A stretch of 64,000 nucleotides of DNA from Neisseriaceae bacterium HSC-16F19 (GTDB taxonomy: Bacteria; Pseudomonadota; Gammaproteobacteria; Burkholderiales; Neisseriaceae). Of this stretch, positions 15,421 through 24,142 are shown piece by piece. The stretch's first letter is position 1, and each line of letters starts with the position of its first letter. The notes under the pieces were generated by a model. The model was not told where the DNA came from, made no database searches, and worked only from the letters and a program-made list of their open reading frames with translations. A program made the translations under genes and the position numbers. Location of the stretch: NCBI RefSeq assembly GCF_024171525.1, contig NZ_JALJZY010000010.1, forward strand, positions 1 to 64,000. The letters run 5' to 3'.

Positions 15421-16023
15421 ATGAGCAATAAAGCCTATCTGCATTGCAGTACCGGGCCGCTGATTTACCCTTATTGGAACAGCGCCGAGCGCGGCGGCGG
15501 TGAATATCAGTGCGTGGCCTTGGTCGACGGCTGCATCCCCTTGTTGTGGTTGTTGCTGTTTGCGCCGGAAGATATGCGCAGTGAAACGCTGGCCGACGAT
15601 AACGGCCAAGACTGGTTATTGCTTGCGCCATGTACCACCCGCGGCCTTGCTGTGGAGCGCTTGCAGGCACGGCGCGGGTTTGTGAATGACCTGTTCGCCG
15701 CCAACGGCGGTCTGGACACCCATATCGATGCCTTGGCAGGCTACCTGAACAGTCTGCCGCCGCAAGCGTACATCAGTTTGGATACGGTGGAATTGCAATG
15801 TATGGACGCCGATTTCCAGTACCTGCCGCAGCAGCTGGGCGCAGTATGGGCGCAACTGGCGGCGCAAGACCCGGCGGTGAAAGCCGGTTTGCTGGATGTG
15901 AGTACGGTTATCGACGACCGCCGTTTCCTGCCTTGGCCCGCCGCTTATCAGGCCGAGCCCGAAGACCGTTGGAACCTGTTCCGCCTGCTGGGTGAGACGG
16001 TAAAACCTGCACCGTGGATGTAG
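15421..16023 (+). CDS. hypothetical protein
   Basis: Not recognised. A 200-residue protein, chosen from the ATG at 15421, which has CAAGGAG 9 bases upstream; an upstream in-frame start would lie in the palindromic repeat. Features are two Cys in the first 40 residues, a Leu-rich stretch IPLLWLLLFAPEDMRSE near residue 45 that is too short to be a convincing membrane anchor, and a Trp/Pro-rich C-terminus ending PAPWM. Codon use is like the neighbours. It is the last of the four extra genes between mraY and murD. Confidence 0.7.
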   Translation: MSNKAYLHCSTGPLIYPYWNSAERGGGEYQCVALVDGCIPLLWLLLFAPEDMRSETLADDNGQDWLLLAPCTTRGLAVERLQARRGFVNDLFAANGGLDTHIDALAGYLNSLPPQAYISLDTVELQCMDADFQYLPQQLGAVWAQLAAQDPAVKAGLLDVSTVIDDRRFLPWPAAYQAEPEDRWNLFRLLGETVKPAPWM

Positions 16024-16482
16024 GTGGCATCCATACCATAGGTATCTACACAAATATTAAGGCTGCCTGAAAACACAAGTTGGTATCACCTTGTATTTCA
16101 AGTTACACAAAATTTAACTTTGCGCTTCATGGCCGTCCCACGGGATTCCCTACGGTCACGCGGATATTGTCTTTGCGCCGCCAAAGAAAAGAAGGCAAAA
16201 GAAAGGCGGCCGCGGTTGCAGGTTTGCTGCGCAAACTTCCCTCACTGCACACGGTTTTTCGGGCGGGCAACAACTCGCAGCTGCGCTGCTCAAACAGATT
16301 TGCCCTTTTCCCCCGAAAAACTGCGCTCCGTTCGGCTGCGCCAGCGGATAGGGCTGTAGCCGTAAACATACTTGGATTAAAGTATTAGGTACTCAAGCCG
16401 AAAAAAGCAAAATCTTTCAGGTAGCCTAAAATGTGTAGATACCTATGCATCCATCCCCCTTATTGCAAACGAAAGCACAAGT
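16024..16482. other. repeat-derived intergenic region before murD
   Basis: Contains a DUS, the dispersed repeat 16118-16186 shared with 2052-2121, and the phrase GGTATCTACACAA near each end, also seen near 1970 and, inverted, near 36105. A 102-codon open frame across the repeat has no family resemblance and an Arg-rich composition, so it is not called. No promoter for murD could be picked out with confidence. Confidence 0.6.
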
Positions 16483-17820
16483 ATGCATACCGATTGGCAT
16501 AACAAACGCATTTTGGTGGCCGGTTTGGGCGGCAGCGGTCTGTCCATGCTCGCCTATTTCACCCATGTCGGCGCACAAGTCGCGGGTTACGACGGCAAAC
16601 TGAGCGATGAGCGCCGTGACGAATTGGGCCGCCGTTTTCCGCAGGTATCATGGTTTTCAGGCAGCCTGGCCGATGCCTTGGCGCAGGATTTCGATATTTT
16701 GGCCTTGAGCCCCGGTATCACCCGCCGCCAAGCGGCCATTCGTGACTTTGAGCGCCGTGGCGGCGAAGTCTTGGGCGATATCGAGGTGTTGGCGCGCATT
16801 GTGGCCGCGCGCGGCGACAAGGTGCTGGCGATTACCGGCAGCAACGGCAAAACCACCGTCACCAGCCTGGTCGGCCATTTGTGCACCCATGCCGGGCTGG
16901 ACACCGTGGTGGCGGGCAATATCGGCACGCCGGTATTGGAAGCCGAACTGCAACGCCAGGGCCGTGCCGCCGATGTGTGGGTGCTGGAGCTGTCCAGTTT
17001 CCAGCTGGAAACCACCGCCAGCCTGAATGCCGCGGCGGCGGTGTGTCTGAATATTTCCGAAGACCATCTCGACCGCTACGACAGCCTGCTCGATTACGCC
17101 CACAGCAAGGAGGCGGTGTTTGACGGCAGCGGCGTGCAGGTGCTCAATGCCGACGATGCCTTTTGCCGCGCCATGAAACGCAGCGGCCGCCAAGTGCACG
17201 GTTTTTCTTTGCAGCAAACAACAGGCTACCACCTGCACCAAGGCTGTCTGAAACACGATGAAGAGGTGTTGATGTCTGCTGCCGAGGTGCCCTTGCAAGG
17301 CAGCCACAATGCCGCCAATGTGCTGGCCGCTTTTGCCCTGTGCGGGAGCATAGGCATCACCCGCGAGGTTTTGGCCGCCGGGGTGTGCAGCTTTAAAGGT
17401 CTGCCGCACCGGGTGGAAAAAGTGGCCGAGAAAAACGGCGTGCTGTTTATCGACGACAGCAAAGGCACCAATGTCGGCGCCACCTGTGCCGCCATTTCCG
17501 GCCTGGACGCGCCCATCGTGCTGGTGGCGGGCGGGCAGGGCAAGGGGCAGGATTTCACCCCTTTGCGCGATGCGCTCAAAGGCAAGGTGCGCGGCGTGGT
17601 GCTGATTGGCGCCGATGCGGCGCAAGTGGGCCGCGATTTGGCCGGTTGCGGTGTGGAGGCGGAATATTTCGACGGCCTGCCCGCCGCCACCCGCCGCGCT
17701 TATGAAATGGCACAGCCCGGCGACATCGTGCTGCTCAGCCCCGCCTGCGCCAGCTACGATATGTTCGAGGGCTATGCCCACCGCGCGCAGGTGTTTGTGG
17801 AGACGGTGCAGAGTTTGTAA
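16483..17820 (+). CDS. murD: UDP-N-acetylmuramoyl-L-alanine:D-glutamate ligase
   Basis: Cytosolic ligase adding D-Glu to UDP-MurNAc-L-Ala. The 445-residue protein has an N-terminal Rossmann domain (VAGLGGSGLSMLAYF), the ATP loop GSNGKTTVTSL near residue 115, the Mur-ligase central-domain block NISEDHLDRYD, and the C-terminal domain with DDSKGTNVGAT and LLSPACASYDMF. An intragenic DUS encodes FSGSLADA near residue 60. Length is standard. It is separated from ftsW by a TPR gene and a miniature element. Confidence 0.97.
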   Translation: MHTDWHNKRILVAGLGGSGLSMLAYFTHVGAQVAGYDGKLSDERRDELGRRFPQVSWFSGSLADALAQDFDILALSPGITRRQAAIRDFERRGGEVLGDIEVLARIVAARGDKVLAITGSNGKTTVTSLVGHLCTHAGLDTVVAGNIGTPVLEAELQRQGRAADVWVLELSSFQLETTASLNAAAAVCLNISEDHLDRYDSLLDYAHSKEAVFDGSGVQVLNADDAFCRAMKRSGRQVHGFSLQQTTGYHLHQGCLKHDEEVLMSAAEVPLQGSHNAANVLAAFALCGSIGITREVLAAGVCSFKGLPHRVEKVAEKNGVLFIDDSKGTNVGATCAAISGLDAPIVLVAGGQGKGQDFTPLRDALKGKVRGVVLIGADAAQVGRDLAGCGVEAEYFDGLPAATRRAYEMAQPGDIVLLSPACASYDMFEGYAHRAQVFVETVQSL

Positions 17821-17892
17821 AGCGGTTTCAGGCAGCCTGTAATAAGCATGATATGCCTGTTTTAAATAAAAAAACTGATTGAAGGAGCCGGA

Positions 17893-18306
17893 ATGTCTTC
17901 ACGCCTGCACGAATTGATGGACCAATCCAATCTGCTGTCGGAAGAAGGCCGCCATGAAGAGGCAATCGAATTGGCGCTGGCGGCATGGGCTTTGTTGCCG
18001 CAGCCGCAGGCCGAACATGAAGATTTCGGCTGGGTGGTGGAATCCTTAATCGCGTCTTTTTTCGATTTGCAGCGGTATGACGAGGCCGAACAATGGGCGC
18101 GGGTGTTTTTGTCCGGCAAAGAAGCAGACAATCTGCCGGTGGGTGATTATTTCTGGCTGGGCAAAATCTGTTTCGAGCAAAACCGGCTGGAAGAAGCGCG
18201 TCATTATTTCCAACTGGCCTACGCAGAAGACCCTTATGCCTTTGAAGACGAGCCCAAGAAATATAGGCAGTTTTTCAAACAGGCCCAAGCAGGGCAGGGC
18301 GGTTGA
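17893..18306 (+). CDS. small TPR-like protein
   Basis: A 137-residue all-helical protein. Two to three tetratricopeptide-like units are visible: EGRHEEAIELALAAWALLPQ, LQRYDEAEQWARVFL and QNRLEEARHYFQLAYAEDP. No signal peptide. GAAGGAG lies 5 bases before the ATG, a strong ribosome-binding site. TPR proteins mediate protein-protein contacts; the partner is unknown. Placement between murD and ftsW suggests, but does not prove, a link to envelope growth. Confidence 0.75.
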   Translation: MSSRLHELMDQSNLLSEEGRHEEAIELALAAWALLPQPQAEHEDFGWVVESLIASFFDLQRYDEAEQWARVFLSGKEADNLPVGDYFWLGKICFEQNRLEEARHYFQLAYAEDPYAFEDEPKKYRQFFKQAQAGQGG

Positions 18307-18367
18307 AGCGGATTTTTGCGGGCAGATGCAGGATTGGGGCGGATGCTCCGTTTTTTTCAGGCAGCCT

Positions 18368-18528
18368 AGGGCGGGCTGATCATTCGGGCGCGTAGCTGAT
18401 TTTTCAGACAAAATCGTCCGATTCAAGGCAAAAAGCGCAGCAAGGTTGGACACCTTGCGAGCATTTTTAACGCAGAAGCGGGTGATTTTGGCAAAAAAGC
18501 AGTCGTGAACGAATTGTCAGTGCGCCCT
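18368..18528. mobile_element. miniature inverted-repeat element B, copy 1
   Basis: A 161-base element starting AGGGCGGGCTGATCATTCG and ending CGAATTGTCAGTGCGCCCT, terminal inverted repeats with mismatches. Its interior (GTCCGATTCAAGGC, GCGCAGCAAGGTTGGACACC, TTGCGAGCATTT) matches copy 2 at 58788-58950 closely. It has no coding capacity. No named family is recognised. Confidence 0.75.
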
Positions 18529-18589
18529 AGTAATATTTACGCGCTTTTTTGTGCCGCAGGCATGGAATAAGACGGCAAAATAACGGAAA

Positions 18590-18720
18590 ATAGCGCCATG
18601 TCCGAAACCGCAGCGTATTGCGGGTGTCTGCTGCCCACGGCAGCGCCCCGTTTCAAGCCTTGCACGGTCTTGCCGCCGTGCAAGGGCTTTGTGTTTCTGG
18701 CCGCCGCGCCAGCGGCAAAT
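18590..18720 (+). ncRNA. possible structured RNA / leader upstream of ftsW
   Basis: In the 257-base non-coding stretch after element B, four hairpins follow one another: CGCA/TGCG, GCTGCC-CAC-GGCAGC, CCTTGCACGG/CCGTGCAAGG with an 8-base loop, and GCCGC/GCGGC. The third is long and perfect. A quasi-palindromic DUS (18748-18764) follows. It could be a small RNA or an ftsW leader; no named RNA family fits. Confidence 0.3.
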
Positions 18721-18790
18721 GAGATGAAAAAATATACGGCTGCTGCCTTTCAGGCAGCCTGAAAACAGCGGCCCGGATTGATATACACGC

Positions 18791-19945
18791 ATGATTACCG
18801 AATCGAAACTCTTAGACCGCAAGCTCTTGCGCCACGGCCATGAGTGGGATTATTCCCTGCTGTGGATGGTGGTGCTGATGACCGGCTTCAGCCTCATCAT
18901 GGTCTATTCCGCCTCCATCGCCTATGCCGCCCACGGCAGCGGCAGCCCGTATTTCTACCTTGGCCGCCAGGCCATGTTTTTGGGCTTGGGCGGCTTGTCT
19001 GCCTGGGTGGCGGCGCGCACGCCCCTGTCTGTGTGGAAAAAAGCGACGCCGTGGATACTGGCCTTCAGCCTCATACTCTTGGTGGCGGTGCTGTTTGTCG
19101 GGCGCGAAATCAACGGCGCGCGGCGCTGGATTCATGTCGGCGCCTTCAATGTCCAGCCCAGCGAATTGTTTAAGATTGCGGTGATTCTGTACTTGGCCAG
19201 TTTCTTTACCCGCCGCGCGGAAATCCTTAAAGAATTCAAAAAAGTATGGTTTGTGGCCCTGCCGGTGGGCGCGGGCTTGGGGCTGCTGATGCTGGAGCCG
19301 GATTTCGGCTCCTTTGTGGTGGTCTCGGTGGTGGCCGTGGTGCTGCTGTTTCTGGCCGGGCTGCCGTTTCGCTGGTTTTTGCTGGTGGTGCTGATCGGCG
19401 TGCTGATGATGGTGGCGATGATTCTGTTCGAGCCCTACCGCGTGGCCCGGATTACCGCCTTTCTCGACCCCTGGGACGACCCGCAGGGCAAGGGCTACCA
19501 GCTCACCCATTCGCTGATGGCCATCGGCCGCGGCGGACTCTTCGGCGTGGGCCTGGGCGGCAGCATCGAAAAACGTTTTTACCTGCCCGAAGCGCATACC
19601 GACTTTATCTTGGCGGTCATCGGTGAAGAATTCGGCATGGCCGGTATTCTGGTGATGATTTTCTGCTATGTGTGGCTGGGGCTGCGTGCCTTTTCTATCG
19701 GCAAACAGGCCATGAATCTGGATTTGTATTTCGGCGCCTATGTGGCCAAAGGCATCGGCACCTGGCTGGCGATTCAGAGTTTTTTCAATATCGGCGTGAA
19801 TATCGGCCTGTTGCCGACCAAGGGGCTGACCCTGCCGCTGATGTCTTACGGCGGCTCGGCGGTTATTGTGATGCTGGTGTGCATGGCGCTGCTCTTGCGC
19901 GTGGACCATGAAAACCGGCGCGTGATGCGCGGTTATAAAGTGTAG
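18791..19945 (+). CDS. ftsW: peptidoglycan glycosyltransferase FtsW
   Basis: SEDS-family septal glycan polymerase that acts with PBP3. 384 residues with about ten hydrophobic segments. PDFGSFVVVSVVAVVLLFLAG, DPWDDPQGKGYQLTHSLMAIGRGG and the C-terminal GLLPTKGLTLPLMSYGGSAV are standard SEDS blocks. The Asp in the second of these is the catalytic candidate. The ATG at 18791 has a poor ribosome-binding site but the protein matches the family from its first residues. Only 41 bases separate it from murG. Confidence 0.95.
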   Translation: MITESKLLDRKLLRHGHEWDYSLLWMVVLMTGFSLIMVYSASIAYAAHGSGSPYFYLGRQAMFLGLGGLSAWVAARTPLSVWKKATPWILAFSLILLVAVLFVGREINGARRWIHVGAFNVQPSELFKIAVILYLASFFTRRAEILKEFKKVWFVALPVGAGLGLLMLEPDFGSFVVVSVVAVVLLFLAGLPFRWFLLVVLIGVLMMVAMILFEPYRVARITAFLDPWDDPQGKGYQLTHSLMAIGRGGLFGVGLGGSIEKRFYLPEAHTDFILAVIGEEFGMAGILVMIFCYVWLGLRAFSIGKQAMNLDLYFGAYVAKGIGTWLAIQSFFNIGVNIGLLPTKGLTLPLMSYGGSAVIVMLVCMALLLRVDHENRRVMRGYKV

Positions 19946-19986
19946 CTTTGAGGCTGCCTGAAAACGAGATTGAAGCGGACGCATAC

Positions 19987-21054
19987 ATGAGTGCAAAAAC
20001 CTTTCTGCTGATGGCCGGCGGCACCGGCGGCCATATTTTCCCCGCGCTGGCGGTGGCCGCATCGCTGCAAAAACGCGGCCACCAGGTGCTGTGGCTGGGC
20101 AGCGAAGGCGCCATGGAAACCCGCATCGTGCCGCAGCACGGCATCCGCTTGGAAACCCTGGCGATTAAAGGCGTGCGCGGCAACGGCCTCAAACGCAAGC
20201 TGCTGCTGCCCGTTACCCTGTGGAAAACCATAGGCGCGGCGGTGGGCATTATCCGCCGTTACCGCGTCGATGCGGTCATCGGTTTTGGCGGCTTCGTCAC
20301 CTTTCCCGGAGGCGTGGCCGCCAAATTGTGCGGCATTCCGGTGATTATCCACGAACAAAACGCCGTGCCCGGCCTCGCCAACAAAGTGCTGTCGCGCTGG
20401 GCGCGCCGCGTGCTTTATGCCTTTCCCGGCGTGTTTGCCGATGCCGACGGCCTGGTGGGCAATCCGGTGCGTGCCGACATTGCCGCACTGCCCGCCCCGC
20501 AAACGCGTTTTGCCGCGCGCCAAGGCCCGCTGCGCGTGTGCGTGGTCGGCGGCAGCCTCGGTGCGGATGCACTCAACCGCATCATGCCGCAAGCCGTGGC
20601 GCTGCTGCCTGAAGCACAGCGCCCGCACATCGTCCACCAGTCCGGCCGCAACAAGCTGGCCGCGGTGCAGGAGGCGTATGCCGCCGCCGGTGCGGATGCC
20701 GAATGTGTGGAATTTATCGACGACATGGTGTCGCTCTACCGCGATGCCGACGTGCTGTTATGCCGCGCCGGTGCGCTGACCATAGCCGAACTCACCGCCG
20801 CCGGTGTCGGCGCCCTGCTGGTGCCCTATCCGCATGCGGTGGACGACCACCAAACCGCCAATGCGCGCTTTATGGTGCGCGCCGAGGCCGGTTTGCTGCT
20901 GCCGCAGTCCGAACTGGATGCGGCCAAGCTGGCGCACATCCTCGGCGGTTTAAGCCGCGAAGACTGCCGCCGCTGGGCGGAAAACGCCCGCACCCTGGCC
21001 ATGCCCGACAGCGCCGACGAAGTGGCGGCGATTGCCGAAACGGTGGTGCGCTGA
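19987..21054 (+). CDS. murG: lipid II synthase MurG
   Basis: Transfers GlcNAc from UDP-GlcNAc to lipid I on the cytoplasmic face of the membrane. 355 residues of GT-B fold: MAGGTGGHIFPALAVA near the N-terminus is the lipid-binding G loop, GFGGFVTFPGGVAA is the second G loop, and LCRAGALTIAELTAAGVGALLVPYP is the nucleotide-sugar site. An in-frame start 13 codons upstream is ignored because it would translate a DUS. A repeat-rich gap of 327 bases follows. Confidence 0.97.
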   Translation: MSAKTFLLMAGGTGGHIFPALAVAASLQKRGHQVLWLGSEGAMETRIVPQHGIRLETLAIKGVRGNGLKRKLLLPVTLWKTIGAAVGIIRRYRVDAVIGFGGFVTFPGGVAAKLCGIPVIIHEQNAVPGLANKVLSRWARRVLYAFPGVFADADGLVGNPVRADIAALPAPQTRFAARQGPLRVCVVGGSLGADALNRIMPQAVALLPEAQRPHIVHQSGRNKLAAVQEAYAAAGADAECVEFIDDMVSLYRDADVLLCRAGALTIAELTAAGVGALLVPYPHAVDDHQTANARFMVRAEAGLLLPQSELDAAKLAHILGGLSREDCRRWAENARTLAMPDSADEVAAIAETVVR

Positions 21055-21066
21055 GCAGCCGTAGCC

Positions 21067-21208
21067 GTAGGTTGGGTCGCCAGACCCAACATTATCTGTA
21101 AATTAAAACAAGTGTTGGGTTTGACAACCCAGCAGCCGTAGGTTGGGTCGTCAGACCCAACATTATCTGCGCATTAAGACAAGTGTTGGGTTTGGCAACT
21201 CAACCTAC
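21067..21208. repeat. palindromic repeat family 3, tandem pair
   Basis: Two consecutive copies (21067-21131 and 21138-21208) of a unit with arms GTAGGTTGGGTC and GACCCAAC around a variable loop, related to 1736-1806 and 38213-38282. They begin 12 bases after the murG stop and fill most of the murG-murC gap. Confidence 0.8.
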
Positions 21209-21230
21209 AAGCGATAAACCACAACTGCCT

Positions 21231-21291
21231 TAGGTCGGCTCTCCGAGCCGACACATACATGATTTAAAGTCGGCTCGGAGAGCCGACCTAC
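21231..21291. repeat. palindromic repeat family 1 copy
   Basis: Same arms and core as 1987-2048 (TAGGTCGGCTCTCCGAGCCG and its complement) with a different loop. Confidence 0.8.
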
Positions 21292-21319
21292 CCGGTTACA
21301 CCGAATACACCATCAAAAT

Positions 21320-21370
21320 TTTCAGGCAGCCTGTCCGGCCATTTGACCCGGCTTTAAAGGCTGCCTGAAA
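21320..21370. terminator. inverted DUS pair before murC
   Basis: TTTCAGGCAGCCT (21320-21332) and AGGCTGCCTGAAA (21358-21370) can pair around a 25-base loop. It ends 11 bases before the murC ATG, so it may affect read-through from murG or ribosome access to murC. Confidence 0.5.
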
Positions 21371-21381
21371 GAAAGAAAACC

Positions 21382-22782
21382 ATGAAAAACCGTATCCAAC
21401 ACATTCATTTTGTAGGCATCGGCGGCACGGGCATGTGCGGCATTGCCGAAGTTTTGCACAATCAGGGCTACCGCGTGTCCGGTTCCGACCAGGCCGACAA
21501 TGCCGCCACCCGCCGTCTGAGCGCGGCCGGGGTGCGCGTGTTCCGCGGCCACGATGCCGCCCATATCGACGGCGCCGACGTGGTGGTGACGTCCACCGCG
21601 GTCAAGGGCGACAATCCGGAAGTGCTGGCGGCGCAGGCGGCCAAAGTACCGGTAATCCCGCGTGCGATGATGCTGGCGGAAATCATGCGTTTCGGCGACG
21701 GCATCGCCATTGCCGGTACCCACGGCAAAACCACCACCACCAGCCTGGCGGCCTCGGTTTTGGCCGCGGGCGGCTTGGACCCGACCTTTGTCATCGGCGG
21801 CAAACTCACCGCCGCGGGCACCAATGCCCAGCTCGGCCAAGGCCGCTATATCGTGGCCGAGGCCGACGAATCGGATGCCTCGTTTCTGTATCTGACGCCG
21901 CTGTTTACCGTGGTCACCAATATCGACACCGACCATATGGAAACCTACGGCCACAGCGTCGACAATCTGCATCAGGCTTTTATCGATTTCGTGCACCGCA
22001 TGCCGTTTTACGGCAAGGCGTTTTTGTGCACCGACAGCGAGCATGTGCGCGCCATTTTGCCGAAAATCAACAAGCCTTATGTCACCTACGGCCTTGACGA
22101 CAGCGCCGATTTGTATGCCGACCATATCGAAGCCGTGGGCGCGGCCATGCGCTTTACCGTACACACGCGCAAAAAAGGCATCGGCTCGTTTGAAGTCACC
22201 GTGAATATGCCCGGCCGCCACAATGTGCTTAACGCCTTGGCGGTGGTGGGTGTGGCGCTGGAATGCGAGGTGCCGGTGGCCGCGATTCAGACCGGTCTGG
22301 CACAGTTCTCCGGAGTCGGCCGCCGCTTCCAAAATTACGGCGAACTGCCTTTGCCCAAGGGCGGTACGGCGCTCTTGATTGACGACTACGGCCACCACCC
22401 GGTGGAAATGGCGGCCACCATCGCCGCCACCCGCGGCGCCTATCCCAACCGCCGCCTGGTGCTGGCTTTCCAGCCGCACCGTTACAGCCGCACCCGCGAT
22501 TTGTTTGAAGACTTTGTGCAGGTGCTCAACAAAACCGACAGCGTGGTGCTCACCGAAGTCTATGCCGCCGGTGAAGAACCGATTGTGGCCGCCGACAGCC
22601 GCGCCTTGGCGCGCGCGGTGCGGGTATTGGGTAAAATAGAGCCGATTTATGTGGAGCAGGTGGACGACCTGGCCGCCACCCTCATCGATATTCTGCATGA
22701 CGGCGACGTGGTGCTGACCATGGGTGCGGGCAGCATCAATAAAGTGCCGGCGCAGTTACAGGCGCAGACACAGGCTGCCTGA
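21382..22782 (+). CDS. murC: UDP-N-acetylmuramate:L-alanine ligase
   Basis: First amino-acid-adding step to UDP-MurNAc. 466 residues: N-terminal HFVGIGGTGMCGIAEVL (dinucleotide-like UDP site), ATP loop GTHGKTTTTSL near residue 115, TNIDTDHMETYG in the central domain, and DDYGHHPVEMAATIAA in the C-terminal domain. These are MurC-specific blocks and separate it from Mpl. The start ATG follows GAAAGAAAGAAAACC. The gene ends near a DUS and a palindromic repeat. Confidence 0.97.
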   Translation: MKNRIQHIHFVGIGGTGMCGIAEVLHNQGYRVSGSDQADNAATRRLSAAGVRVFRGHDAAHIDGADVVVTSTAVKGDNPEVLAAQAAKVPVIPRAMMLAEIMRFGDGIAIAGTHGKTTTTSLAASVLAAGGLDPTFVIGGKLTAAGTNAQLGQGRYIVAEADESDASFLYLTPLFTVVTNIDTDHMETYGHSVDNLHQAFIDFVHRMPFYGKAFLCTDSEHVRAILPKINKPYVTYGLDDSADLYADHIEAVGAAMRFTVHTRKKGIGSFEVTVNMPGRHNVLNALAVVGVALECEVPVAAIQTGLAQFSGVGRRFQNYGELPLPKGGTALLIDDYGHHPVEMAATIAATRGAYPNRRLVLAFQPHRYSRTRDLFEDFVQVLNKTDSVVLTEVYAAGEEPIVAADSRALARAVRVLGKIEPIYVEQVDDLAATLIDILHDGDVVLTMGAGSINKVPAQLQAQTQAA

Positions 22783-22793
22783 AAAACAGAGGC

Positions 22794-22873
22794 GTAGGTC
22801 GGATTCTTGAATCCGACAAAATGAAGCATTTGCAGTAATTTTGTCCAATGTCGGATACAAGTATCCGACCTAC
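22794..22873. repeat. palindromic repeat family 2, inverted copy
   Basis: GTAGGTCGGATTCTTGAATC on the left and GATACAAGTATCCGACCTAC on the right. The two halves are in the opposite order to 15261-15359. Confidence 0.8.
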
Positions 22874-23010
22874 GGCTGTCCGGGAAAAATCTCCGGATGA
22901 CATCCGGTAATGTAAACAGTGTCGGCAACATAAGCCCCTCGCCCGTGGGAGAGGGAATACAGACGCCGTTATCGTTTCAGGCTGCCTGAAAAAACACAAG
23001 GAGAAATGCT

Positions 23011-24081
23011 ATGGGATTACTGGGCTCATTATTCGGCAAGAAAAATACCGCCGCCGAAGACGAATACACGCAGCAGCTGCATACCTTGTCGCAAAACGCC
23101 CGTGATTTTTGGGCGGCCTGGCAGGATGAAGAAGCGCGCTTGGCCGCGTTGGACAACCGTGAGTTTGTCGAACAGGGCAATGAATTGTTGAAACGCTTCT
23201 GCCCCGAAGTGGCACTGGAATTGGAAGGGCTGGCCGATGGCAGCGATACGCCCAGCCTGATTTTCACCGCCCATGGCATGAGCGCCCAATTTCCACAGGT
23301 GCAGGCGCTGGTAGAGCACGCGCAAACGGCGCGCTATCAGGTGCGCGCCTTCCGCCACGGCATGATGGCGGGCAATGCCGATTTTGCCATCGGCATGGAG
23401 GGTTTCTCGCTCTCTGCCGCCGATATTCTCGTGGCCTGTACGCCGTGGCGCGAAGTGGCGGCGCTGGATGTGGCTTTTGCCTGCGACATTCCCGACCATA
23501 TGACCGACCACGCGCGCAATATGGCGATGATTATGCTCGACCATGTGGTGGGCGAATGGGATGCCTCGGTAAAAATCGGCGCCGTGGATTTTGTCGATAC
23601 CGCACCCGAAGGCGCCGTGCCGCTGCACGCACTGCCGCCGCTGCTGGCCGAGGTATGGCAGGGGCTGGGACACACGGCCGTGTATCCCGAACCGGAATGG
23701 CAATACGGCATGTACGAGGTGGAAGAGGCGGAAGACCAGGACGCGCTCACGCTGTTGCGCAACCAGTCGGCCACCGCCCTGGTGGGCCGCGCCGATATGG
23801 CTTGGTGCGTATCCGTAACCTGCCGTTGCGGCAATCAGGAAGAACTGGAACAGGCTTACGCATTGCAAGACGCTTTGTGGGCGGCGGCTGAAACGCAGCA
23901 GCAGGGCATCGGCACGCTCACGCTCACCAATCTGAGCCAGGGCCGCCGCACCGCCTATGCCGCCACTTCCGAACCCTTGGCGCTCTTGCAGCAGGCGCAG
24001 GAATGGTGCGCACGCTTTGGCGACCTCGAAGCCGAGGCCGCCTGCGAATACGACCCGTCGTGGCAGCATTACCGCTTGTAA
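23011..24081 (+). CDS. conserved hypothetical protein in the dcw cluster
   Basis: A 356-residue soluble protein. The N-terminus MGLLGSLFGKK is a short amphipathic start. The centre (LTFTAHG-like block, then DHARNMAMIMLDHVVGEWDASVKIGAVDFVD) and the C-terminus (RRTAYAATSE, ending ACEYDPSWQHYRL) look like a two-domain protein. The last part recalls DUF695-type domains, but I am not certain of this. No membrane segment. AAGGAG lies 6 bases before the ATG. It sits between murC and ddl, where many Neisseriaceae have none. Confidence 0.7.
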   Translation: MGLLGSLFGKKNTAAEDEYTQQLHTLSQNARDFWAAWQDEEARLAALDNREFVEQGNELLKRFCPEVALELEGLADGSDTPSLIFTAHGMSAQFPQVQALVEHAQTARYQVRAFRHGMMAGNADFAIGMEGFSLSAADILVACTPWREVAALDVAFACDIPDHMTDHARNMAMIMLDHVVGEWDASVKIGAVDFVDTAPEGAVPLHALPPLLAEVWQGLGHTAVYPEPEWQYGMYEVEEAEDQDALTLLRNQSATALVGRADMAWCVSVTCRCGNQEELEQAYALQDALWAAAETQQQGIGTLTLTNLSQGRRTAYAATSEPLALLQQAQEWCARFGDLEAEAACEYDPSWQHYRL

Positions 24082-24142
24082 ACAGCGGGTTTCAGGCAGC
24101 CTGAAAGATACCGGATTCAATTGATAAATTAGGAAACACATC

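Noticed and set aside
16080..16388. 102-codon open frame upstream of murD
   Set aside because: It runs through a dispersed repeat, is Arg-rich and has no ribosome-binding site or family resemblance.
18590..18720. 6S RNA or SRP RNA assignment for the hairpin-rich stretch
   Set aside because: The closing stem and conserved bubble sequences of these RNAs could not be found; kept only as an unnamed candidate.
21322..22698. 458-codon minus-strand frame opposite murC
   Set aside because: Antisense shadow of a well-supported gene.
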